A DNA stretch of 64,000 nt from Triops longicaudatus (Eukaryota > Arthropoda > Branchiopoda > Notostraca > Triopsidae). This document shows positions 11,592 to 21,543 of this stretch, piece after piece (within the stretch, counting starts at the first letter, position 1; every line of letters begins with the position of its first letter). The position numbers and the translations under genes are program-made. The notes below the pieces were generated by a model. It ran no database searches, was not told the origin of the DNA, and worked only from the letters and a program-made list of their open reading frames with translations. Location: assembly GCA_022885665.1 (NCBI GenBank), contig JAGQDJ010000134.1:62001-126000 (forward strand), in the 5' to 3' direction.

Positions 11592-11953
11592 GCGTCCCGT
11601 CGTCCATGGAGGACCTAGTGCGCAAGCGATACTAAGGAACGTCGTAGTGGCTCGATGAACCGTTTAACGTCGTGTTAAGTATTTTCGTAGAGATCTGTTT
11701 TATGCCAAACTGGTTTTAAAAAGTGCTCAAGTGCCTGAAACCTTTGACTAATGATGAGAAGGTCATGCAGTTGATGCCATGTTTGTTAACAGAACGTTGT
11801 CAGTTATCAAGTTCCTCAAAAAGGTTGCAACTGTTAAATGACCCTGAAGCGCCAATCAGGAATACATCTATTTTAGAAATTTAAGTGTAATACTTTTGAG
11901 TTTAGATTATGACTGAACATTTTGACTGAGAGAAACGGAATATATATGTAAAA
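11592..11953. other. TGIF 3' UTR and spacer
   Basis: Follows the TGIF stop codon. No open frame or repeat is recognised before the MITE at 11956, and no clear poly(A) hexamer outside that element. Confidence 0.4.
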
Positions 11954-11955
11954 TA

Positions 11956-12130
11956 CTTCTCAATAAAAACAACCCAAACAAACTCCATTCTGTCTAAAGA
12001 CAAGGTAGTTGCGCGAGCATATCCCACTCCAAGATCTACGGAACGCCTTTGACCCACAGCGTTAAGCTTGAATAACAGGTGGCGTGTGGTAAGCATAGGA
12101 AGGTTTGTTTGGGTGGCTTTTATTGAGAAG
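11956..12130. mobile_element. Tc1/mariner-type MITE
   Basis: Terminal inverted repeats of about 30 bases, beginning CTTCTCAATAAAA at the left and ending TTTTATTGAGAAG at the right, continuing into (a)acccaaacaaac and gtttgtttgggt. The element is flanked by TA on each side (11954-11955 and 12131-12132), the duplication of Tc1/mariner transposons. It is 175 bases long. A 125-codon open frame on the - strand runs across it but has no protein resemblance. Confidence 0.82.
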
Positions 12131-12559
12131 TAGCCTACTGTACAAGGGAATGGGGATTCAAAGGTAAAAATCGCAATGAGTTCCTTGTTCATTAGAACTA
12201 GTCTAGTCAGCGGTATTCTTGAAAGAATAAAGGTTGATGGAAAATGTTTACAATGAACGTAAAAGCTAAAAACATTCATTAATATTAGCTGACGAGTTTT
12301 TGTGTACCTGGCCCCGTAACAGAATGTTACCCGCTATTACTATCTTCGAAACACGAATCCAGATTCGAAACACAAACATCCAGGTTCCACATACGTTACC
12401 TTTACGCTGGTCGCCTGATATGACCGCTCGCACGCCTAGGAACATTCTTAGTTTCAGGCTGCCTACGACAATTTAACCGTTATCGGAGGAACCCTCGTTT
12501 TTCTTTTCACCGTCTCTGCCCAGAATGCACTTATCGTTTTTTGGAAAATCCTGGTGATG

Positions 12560-13780
12560 TTGTACGCTCCAAATTCACTACGTCGGTTGTTCGATCTCTG
12601 CAGGCGTCACTTTGGGTTCCGAACTCACTACAACAGGATGTTCGGTTACGCCAGACTTCACTTCTTCAGGATCACATGTCTGTACGTTATTAAAATGCAC
12701 CACTCTGCCAGCTTCCGAAATCTGGTGCTTAAATAAGAAAACTTCTTCAGAAATTTTATTTAAGTGAATTGCGACCTATTCGCGGCCTGTAGAATTTTGG
12801 AAATCTTCCCTTTTTTGAGAACAATAGCATGGACACACAAGATCATCCGTTTGCATTGCTTTTCTAACAACTTCACGATCGTAATGTTGCTTCTGTCGAG
12901 TTTGAGCTACTAGCAAACCTTGACATGCGTTTCAGTATACTACTAACAAATCCTTCTCCTACATGTTGGCAAATTCAGAAACTGAAGTCCCTGCTTTATC
13001 CACATTGCCTGCTTGACAAACTACATCGGCAGGCAGAAGCGGTTCATGTCCTACGGTAGCTTCGCCGGAGTGTAATTGGTTGATGCTTGGATTCCGAATT
13101 TTAAATTTACCTTTGGTAACAAAAGGTCCTATGCGTCTTCGTGCAGATAAAAAAGCTTTCGTATTCTGGACAATATCGTTCAATTCGCCCGCTCGATAAA
13201 GCCATCACTTTGAGAGTGATAAAAGTAGTTCTCGTCTTATTTCTAAAATCTCACAGACTTCATTAAAAAGGTTTCTGCGAAAGTTCCTGGCTTCGTCTGT
13301 ACGCAACTGTTCCGGTAACACCCAACTTCACACGTACTCATTGAGGAACTTTTAAGCTATTCCGGAAGCCTCTTGAGCTAAAGTGTCGAAAGTCTCCAGC
13401 CATATCGTAAACAAATCCCCTACGACTACTGCCGCACTTGGTCTGAGGAAGCGGTCCATAAAATTCCATGGTTACGATTTTGCTAAGACAGTTAACACAC
13501 AAGGATCTTAGTGAGGCACGGCTTTTTAATGTGGTGGGTCTTACTTTGTCTACAAATGACACTTCTGACAGCATGCTGTCCCATACTCCTACATTTTAGG
13601 GCAGTAAAATTTCTGTCTCAACTTCGTCCGAGTCCGCCCAACACACATACGTGCAGCCGTTTCGTCGTTGTGGTAAGTCTGAAGAAGGATGTCCACCACT
13701 TTCTTTGTTACCAATTATAGGATACTTTCCCCTCTCTTTGCGAAATTATTTTCAGTACAAAACCCCATTATACAACTTAC
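12560..13780 (-). pseudogene. Decayed Ty3/gypsy-type pol fragment (integrase to pol end)
   Basis: Read on the - strand, broken frames keep the order of a gypsy-type integrase. Near 13700-13570 is the HHCC zinc-binding segment with LLQTYHNDETAA and, after a break, CCQKCHL. Near 13470 comes MEFYGPLPQTKCG at the start of the catalytic core. At 13310-13190 are fragments like LRTDEARNF, FNEVCEILEIRR and DGFIERAN, the second and third parts of the DDE core. At about 13080 is LLPADVV. The C-terminal GPY/F-type region is frayed and ends near 12600 with AGRVVHFN. Stops and frameshifts separate the pieces, so it is inactive. Reverse transcriptase, gag and LTRs were not recognised; the 5' side is truncated or too decayed. 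Confidence 0.8.
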
Positions 13781-14768
13781 TTTTCTGGTTCCTATTGCTC
13801 TTCAACGTAGAATTCAAATCACGCGGCGAGGTTTGAAAGGTGTGTGGCGTCTTAAAACATCCGAATATGATTAGAGGTCTTCGTCTCTCACGATTCTAAG
13901 GCATTTACTAAAATCTACAACCGGAAGTGACCGTTGTCTCATACAATTCCAGTACTTATTCTACGAAATCAACCAAAGGATTAAAACATGGCATATCAGG
14001 GATATCCTCTCCTTCGTCTTCTTCTTCATGGTTTTCAGGATTGTCTTCCGTCATTCCGCACTGCGTACTGTAGTGAGCAAAAAAAATTCCCATAGCAAGC
14101 CACTGAGATCTAATCATTCCTCTGGAGGTTGATTAACTTTCGTTAGTCACAGAAGGAGCTGCAACTAGTCGCTTTCAAAGTGAAGGTCAATTCTGCTACA
14201 TTTCATGTATTTCATTACATTTTATATAGAAAGGGGTCGGGTAGAAAAGTCCGACACAGCTTCCTTTATTCAGAACAAGAACGGCAGTGAACCTCAGCAT
14301 TAGTTCAGTATTCTCTGTCTTACTGTTTATTCTCGACTTCAGAATTTCTTCCTTTCTTCGATTGCCTGAACCACACGCGGCGATTCCCGAGAAGAAAAAT
14401 GTCGATTCAAACGTGTGTCGGCCAGTTCAGGGAGAAGACTGGTCTCAAAGAAGTCTTTCACTTTTTGCCAAGAAAGTGCAAAGACCGCACTACTAGAGAC
14501 CAAGACCGGACAGAAACTTTCACTACCAAGACAAACCCAAGATTGCTGGTCGCTGTGTTAACTGTAGTGCTGATGTAAAGGGTTGCAGTCTTAGTTTATT
14601 CCTCAAGACCGGGGTTTCTATCCGGTCTTTCTCTTACTCGACTGATGTGGTCTTAATGCACAACTCTGGTTTTTGGAAATATCTTTCCCAAAAGAGCTGC
14701 TACTGTTAAATTCAAAGCAAGGGATTGAAACTTCCGTAGTTTTTAGGTTATCGTCAATTCGTATTGGC
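13781..14768. other. Spacer, possibly further retroelement remains
   Basis: On the - strand an acidic frame near 14055-13965 (MTEDNPENHEEEDEGEDIP) precedes the integrase remains and may be the linker after RNase H, but no RNase H motif is left. No other gene is visible. Confidence 0.35.
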
Positions 14769-15033
14769 CCAGATTGGTAGAATCTTGAGCGAACGGATGA
14801 TTTCCGTTTCTGAAGTTTGCAAGGCCTGTCCGTAAAGTATTTTGAAACAGTGACATTCAGAGAGCTAGAGTTTGCTATAGCTAACTAACTCACCTCATTC
14901 CTCATGTTTTCTTCTTTTAGATCCAGACTAGAGGAATCTTGAAGCGACGGACCATTTTCCGTGTTTGACGTTTGCACGGCTTATCCGTACAGTAGCCTAC
15001 ATAGTATTTTGGAACAGTAACATTCAAACAGCT
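14769..15033. repeat. Diverged direct duplication, two copies
   Basis: Bases 14769-14866 and 14923-15033 are related: both run from ccaga through gaatcttga, cggat or cggac, tttccgt, gtttgca, gtccgta or atccgta, agtattttg and cagt or cagta acattca to agct. The second copy has an insertion of about 10 bases. Possibly part of the nearby retroelement debris. Confidence 0.65.
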
Positions 15034-15730
15034 TTGTTAAAAAACTTATTTTTTTTTTCATACAAATTAACTTCACCTCCTACGTCGTTTCCCGTCATCA
15101 ATTCCTGAGCATTTTATTCACTCTACTATGGCCAAGTCTATTTTGAATTACCACGCTTGTATCAGTGCTTTCGAAAAGCACTATTTATCTAATTACTCCA
15201 AAACATGGTCGCAATGATATTCGCGCGAAAATTTGAAAGTACGTTTAACTTAGCGGCACTCTAAGCGCTATCTCTGCACAGCAGAAACTACCACCCCTCG
15301 GCATACCGTGGCCTTAGGTGACAGAACGAACTAACGTGCCGACGCAAAGAGTATTAAGGTAAACTCCATGGCAACAAGTACTGCTTATGTCGGAACACTG
15401 AATAAAAACCATAGAAAGTCTACAAAACGGTGAATGTGACTCAATTAATCACAGCCTTTGCAGAAAAGGTATACATGTTTCCGAACAAGCAAAGGAAGAA
15501 AAAGACAAAGGCGTTAAATCAAATCATGTATTACGTAAATTTTTCATTTCCATTCGATCACTATAGTTTAGGAGTAAATACCTTGATTAAATGAACGTAT
15601 ACGTGGTCAATTATCATGAAAGTCACTGTCATAAAGTAAGAAAATACATTTAAAAACGATTCAGATACATATTTTGAATCGTGCTCCAGTTATTGTCGTC
15701 ACAAACCTCATCCGCTGTCGGACTATCACT
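15034..15730. other. Spacer downstream of the NBR1-like gene
   Basis: A+T-rich sequence that includes the 3' UTR of the - strand gene ending at 15731. No exon, repeat or clear poly(A) hexamer is identified. Confidence 0.4.
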
Positions 15731-18700
15731 TTAGCCTTCCGTGCTCAACAATTCCGCTATCACTTCGTCCAATTGGCCTCTGAAACGCTGCAGCAAACGC
15801 ACGTTTCGCGGACGATCTGTGAACCCCATTTCGACCAAACGATCTAACAAACTCGAAGACACGTTGCTTTCGGCAAACCATTCCATATTCACATCGGACT
15901 GAGACGCTGAAGGTGGGGCTTGAGTACTTGCTGTGAAAGTACTCGCTTGAGGGGTCGGAGTCGACGCAGTGTAGCCATAATCCATAGGAGAGGGCGAAGA
16001 TTGCGAAGAATGCATAAATTGCGTCGGAGGCGGCGGGAAACTGCTCGCTGGGTGCGTAGCATGGCTCTGAGACCCGTTTAGTGACGCAAACGGTTGTCCA
16101 AACTGTGAAAACAACGAAAATGAAAACGCATTATTTTTTCCCTATTTGTTTCTACTACAGTGCAGCCCCGCTAATTTCAATACGATCGAGACCTGACGGA
16201 CGGTATTCAAATGTGCGGAGTATTCTAACATACAAAGTTGTGTATATAACATTTTTCTTCTGGACCGCACTATAAAAGTTGTCCCCAGTTAATGGTCGAA
16301 AATCTCATCCTGGGTCCCGCGAATTTTGTGGTTTAATTTTCTCGTAATAAATGTTGAGCTTTTCTCTGAAACTAGTGAAATTTTTCTCACAAAATGGCGA
16401 AACTTTTTCCACAATGATAATTTACTGTATTGACTTACGGCATAGTGGTAAATTTTGGTGCCATTTTATAAAGAAGTTTCACCATTTACTAAGCAAAAAT
16501 TAGCCCCAAAAACCGCGGGACCCAGGATGGGATTTTTCAACCATTAATTGGGGACGTTTTTTTAAAAGTGTTTGCTATACACTATTTACTTCGCGATTAA
16601 ACATAAAATTGGCTAATTGATTTAATTTTACGTCATCAACGATGAAAGGTGAAAATAGGTGGTGAGGGTTTTAACTTTCATTGAGCACAAGACCTTTTCA
16701 AACATTTCCTAGGAATTTGGTGTCAAACATTATTGCCGAAAATCCACATTCATGCAGACGAAGTAATTCAGCACTGTATGGTATACAGCAGGGCTTTAGC
16801 ATTTTTTTCAAAAAAAAGGAAATATTCAATTATTCACTATTCAACAGAAAGAAGTGCGTTAACAGTGTATTTAAATAGGCTTAAAACGGACCCGTCAACT
16901 TTTCATTCAATTGTACGGAATATTCCAATAACCGCTATTCAATTTATCGGTGACCACTGCATACTATGCTTAGTGTGAATACGAATAACGATAATACGCA
17001 AATTGAATACAACTAAATTACCGTAATGAAGCTAAAAATAATGTAATTTAAATTAAGTAACAGAACTCACTGCACAAATGATAACTCGACAAAAACGTTA
17101 ACAGATGCAAAGAACTAAATTTACTGAAGTACATAAAAAATAATTTAAACAAGTATATGTGAGGAAAAAACTAAATAGCATACAAAGTAACAACTTTAAT
17201 CAAAGTCTTAATCAATCTTAATCTTCATCAAAATTTAATGCCTCCTAAAACATTAATAAAAAATAAAGCTCAAGTACGCATTGAAATATATTTCTTAAAT
17301 ATTTCCTTTAATGTTATGTGATATTACTTGATTTGCAAGCTCTTACCGAAGTAACGAATCCAGCAGTCATCTGCACAGAATTAACGACTTCTCGTTGCAC
17401 GGAGGAGACCAAATTCGTTGCTTCGGAGACGACGGTGTCCAAAAACGAACCAGATTTGGGTGGAGGGGCTTGGGTGGACGTGAACCCTGCGACAGATGGC
17501 GTTGGTTCTGCGTTTGGTTGGTAAATAGGAGCACGGGAGACGAATTGTTTCTCCAAAAGCTGTTCCTGCGGTTTGCGGTAAGGATTGCGCTGGCGTTCCT
17601 TCATTTCTTCGGGAAATCCTTCGTTGGCCTGCGAACTTTCGGCGCCCAGTAATGAAGTTTTCTGGAAAGAGTCGCTTAAAGCGTCCATAGTGGCTTGTAT
17701 GCCTTCTGCGTTGCAAGGGCTCTGTTCACAACCAACTAAGCTTCCATCGTTGTCCACCAGGGTTACTGGAGGTTCAGGAACGACTTCGATCGAAGGCTCG
17801 GGCGATTCTGGGGCAACATTATTCGGCTTTTCCACCAAAATACCTTTCAACAGACACAATGACACTTGTCGAATATGTTTAGAATGTTTTACGATGCTCT
17901 AGATCATTTAAAAAATAACAAAAATTGAAAAAAAAAAAACACAAAATGGACGAAAATTAAAAGCAGTTACTTTTTTAGCACTTGGCATGGCTGGGTGCAG
18001 TGATTCTTTTTTACCAAGTACTTTTAAATGTACTATCTGAAACGTTGTATAATACTTTTTAATTTAGTTAACCCTTGAAATAATGCAGAATAATTATGTT
18101 AACAAAGACCATCAAGAGAAACTGTCAAATACGTTTTTCTGTAACAACACACTTCCAGGCTAATTTGAAATGTAAAACGACAGTAATTTTAGGCAACAGA
18201 GTAATGACATGGGAAGATGCTGTCACACACTTTTTGTCTAATTTTAACCCCAAGCAGTAATACTTAAGCAATTTAAACATACCAAAAATAAAAGAAATCT
18301 GAAATACTTTTACAAACCTTTTTAAAAATTTTTTAACTTAAAAGACGGTCAACTTCATAAAATAAAACCCAATCTACGACACTTTGGGATAACTTCAAGT
18401 CAATTTAACCCCATAATATCAGTAAATTTTACAATTTCTAAATATCACACTTCTAAACTAACTTAACTTTCGAATGACATTAAATCTAGGAAAAATTATA
18501 AAATATCAAGTTTAAATAAGTTTCAACGCGGTTTTAACTTAGACTAAACCCTTCTACACTCAAAAAAACTTGTTAGAAGTTTTTAAAAAACTTTAATTTG
18601 GAACACTTTTAGCACGCGTTTAAAGAAAAACCTTAAGTGACAGTAAACTTGGGACTCAAAAAGGGGAAAAAATACACCAAGCAAATGCCTCAGAACTCAA

Positions 18701-20319
18701 AACAAATTAGAATAAAGAAATAGAACGACAAACTTTGACACTTTTAACCAAATTCCAAAAGTGATTGAAAATTTGAACGTCACTAAACGAGCACATATAA
18801 GAAAAAACAAAGGATTACAAACTACGCACCTTACATCGCTTTAGTACTCTGGTGCAAAATTTAACTGCTAATCGATGGGAATTTTTTGAAACTAAATATT
18901 GTATACGAAAACTTTTAACACAAGTGAAATTGTTTTGAACCTTCTAAAACCTTAAATTAGCAAAAATTAAAATGTGCGTATTGCAAATACCGAAGGCAAA
19001 CGCTTTAGAAAACTTTTAAGCTTCAAACTACTCAAAACTAATAGCTGCATGAGAATACTGGAATACAGAGTTGCTGTTTACTTAACTAATTATTCAAGCT
19101 TAAAATAGAGCTTACTCGGGATTAACTTACGACTACTCAAGAAAACTCAAAGGAGCAGACAAAGATCTCCTACTGCATTAAAATATAAAGAAAAAATATA
19201 AAATCTATAAAAATCTTTTTTAAAAAATACATGTTAGTTGGCTTGACGTCATATTCCCGGTTTGGAACCACGCCTCAAGAGCTTCTGAGTCGTCTAGGGA
19301 TGAATCATTATTATCCAAATCTTCCAGCGAAACGACTTTACTGTTCACGCGAACACAATCTACGCCAGAAAAATTGAAGACTTAAGTCTCTATTTTTCAT
19401 TTTTAACATCTTTACAATAGTTTTTTACATGCATTTTTTAAGTATATTTAAATACATTTAGAGTATTTTCAAACATATTTTATTTTACTTCTTGTCACTT
19501 TCTCAAGAATAATATTCAAAGACCAAATTACCGTTCGACGACGGTTGAGGAACGACTTCAAACTCGCTGTCGGAAGCGTACCACCCGGGGGGAGGGGCTT
19601 CTGCCTTTCCTGCTGAAAATTGAGTCGCCGTTGAGGGCGACACATCGCTGGCACTTGCTTCGCTCTCCAAATTGATGACAACTGGATTGGTTACGCTGAA
19701 GTTTGGGATTATGTTCGGAACAGGTTCAAAATGTTTTTGCAGCCGTTTTTCATATTTTTCCCATTTTTTGCGCGCTTTATGCTCGTATTTCTCCATTGCA
19801 GCGTTCTGTTTCTCCATATGACGCAATAACTTCGTTGTCACCTTCTTTTCTTTGCTTTCCCAATTGTCTTTGCCCTTCTTTTTCGGGGTTTTCTCTTCAG
19901 AAGAAATCGGACTGGCGTCGCTAGATCTTGCGATAGGCGAAATGGATTTTATCTTCAATTTCTCGGTGCTCTTCTTCGGTTGACAAATTTGAGAGACTTC
20001 GGTTAAATGATTGTTCAGCATGATTCGGACGGTATACGCAATCCGTGCTGTCACTTCCGCTGTTACTTCCTTTTTAAACTACAAATACATCTGTATTACT
20101 AAAAGTTCAACTTGCTCGAAGTGTTCCAAAATTATTTTAAATTTTATGGAGTGTTACTTTCTCCATAAACTTCTCAAAATCGGCTTTATGTAAGAACTCC
20201 TCTCGTTTCTCTTCATTTAACTGACACTCGGGGGAAATGTTCACGAAATCGCCATCCGTGTCACGTTTCAGCGAAGTGTCCTTTTCTTGTCCTTCACTTT
20301 CGTCCATTTCCAAGAGCCT
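15731..20319 (-). CDS. UBA-domain protein resembling the NBR1 C-terminal half
   Basis: Read right to left, exons are 20158-20319, 19532-20078, 19231-19359, 17347-17843 and 15731-16102; all phases agree. With MDESEGQ as start the product has 564 residues. The last 40 residues are a UBA domain, LVEMGFTDRPRNVRLLQRF, matching the NBR1 UBA (MGFxDRxxNxRLL). Residues about 115-160 form a charged coiled coil. Two LIR-like cores follow acidic residues: DFVNI near residue 20 and SEFEVV near 223. The stretch GSFLDTVVSEATNLVSSVQ could be a membrane-binding amphipathic helix like that before the NBR1 UBA. NBR1 is a selective autophagy receptor for ubiquitinated cargo. PB1, ZZ and four-tryptophan domains are not seen. 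The true N-terminus is uncertain: an ATG at 20397 (MAQSSK) may belong to a first exon. The acceptor at 17844 was chosen because it fits the phase. Confidence 0.65.
16158..16272. mobile_element. pogo/Tigger-type MITE
   Basis: About 115 bases with short inverted ends, CAGTGCAGCCCC at the left and GGACCGCACTA at the right, flanked by TA (16156-16157 and 16273-16274). The left end continues CCCGCTAATTTC, a wording common at pogo/Tigger termini. It lies in the last intron of the NBR1-like gene. Confidence 0.55.
16281..16555. mobile_element. Foldback MITE with 41-base inverted repeats
   Basis: A 275-base element. The left arm runs from gtccccagttaatgg to tgggtcccgcg; the right arm is its near-perfect reverse complement, from cgcgggaccca to ccattaattggggac. 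GTT lies outside both ends and may be a 3-base target duplication. The family is not recognised. It sits 8 bases from the pogo-type MITE in the same intron. Confidence 0.75.
16556..17346. other. Rest of the last intron of the NBR1-like gene
   Basis: A+T-rich intron sequence ending at the donor gtaaga of the exon 17347-17843. Short open frames here have no protein resemblance. Confidence 0.5.
17844..19230. other. Large intron of the NBR1-like gene
   Basis: Very A-rich on the + strand, about 1.39 kb, without exon or recognisable repeat. A second possible acceptor at 17899-17900 would lengthen the next exon by 55 bases but does not fit the upstream phase. Confidence 0.55.
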
Positions 20320-21543
20320 CTGAAAATATATAATTTCAATTACGCACAATTTCAACACAGCAACAACCAATATGTTATACTTGGATGACTGGGCCATTAC
20401 GATGCATTAGCTTGTTTACTTAACGTTTTGTTTAACACCGTTTACAAGTAACGAACAGAGTTTCGTTATCAATGCTGATGCGTTGAAACTACGTCGTGAG
20501 GAAAACATTGGGCCACTTAGGCTCGTCCACAACCGGCGCGACTTTAGCCTGTGCCTGTGGTCTCCCACGTTTCCATTACGCAAAGGGGGGAAGGAGTGGG
20601 CTAGTGAAGCTCTGGTCCAATGCGCGCTATTTTGGCCCCAGGCTGTGACGCATCACTTGCATGCTTACATTGGTTTCCCATTACTCAAAGGGGATTTTCT
20701 TTTCTTTCTACTTTCTGTACTGAAAAATGATTTCTTTGAAACGGAATACATGTAGTTGGGACTAATTAGTTCAGGTTGATTTGTAGTGGTTTACCAAGTA
20801 AATTTTTAGAAAAATAACCAGAATTTTCTCAAAATGTCGTCAAGACTAGAAGGGCTTAGTTGGAAGAGACCGCAAGAAACGGCTCAGAAGAATTTACAAG
20901 CCTCTCAACCTTCTGGAAAATAGGAAAATTATAATAATGTTGTTCCCCTGGATAACGACAAAGTGAAAGTAATTAACATGGGAATGAATAACTTTTCACA
21001 AGCGAAGCTTAGTTCATAAAGGCAAAAGTTCGAAAAAAGTTCCGATGGACTTTTTACTTAGTAGGCACGAAGAGAGGTTTTAAATGTTAAGTCTTTTTAG
21101 TTCATTAATAAAAATAAGGTTTATTAGCAGTTTCAATTAATTTTTATAAGATTTCGAGCGTTCTGCATTTCTGTTTTATTTATTTGCTATGCTCAAAGTA
21201 CTTTTTTTTTTTTTTTTTTTTTAAGATAGAAGTTCATACAGGCGCCAACAACTTGTGACTTGCTTCTTATTGGCTTTCGCGTCCGGCGGCCATTGCAATG
21301 GGCGGCCGGAATCCGCAACCCGTGGAAGGCCAGAAGGTGTGGCCAAAAAGGCGTAGACGTCAAATTACCACCAGCAAGCCTTAGGGCGGTGGACACAGGC
21401 AAAGCCGGAGCCCAAGAACTGTCAAAATTTGTTGTGTTTTTCACTTTTCAAAACTTTGAGTCTATCCAATTTCTGTTCTAGCATCGTTCTAGTAATTAAA
21501 TCAGCAGTTACTTCCATATTAGAAACGAACTATAGGTTAAAAA
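20320..21543. promoter_or_regulatory. Divergent promoter region, NBR1-like gene and ACTR3
   Basis: About 1.2 kb between two oppositely oriented starts. The half next to the NBR1-like gene has a CCAAT box at 20617-20621 and an inverted one at 20669-20673. The half next to ACTR3 has an inverted CCAAT at 21269-21273, followed by a G+C-rich stretch (21285-21400). A run of 19 T lies at 21204-21222. A role as two promoters is inferred from position and composition. Confidence 0.5.

Noticed and set aside
11902..12279. 125-codon open frame on the - strand
   Set aside because: It spans the whole TA-flanked MITE, so the frame is a by-product of that element.
17347..17898. Longer version of the NBR1-like exon using the acceptor at 17899-17900
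   Set aside because: Its phase conflicts with the upstream exon ending after ACA T; the acceptor at 17844-17845 restores the codon. It could still be used in another isoform.
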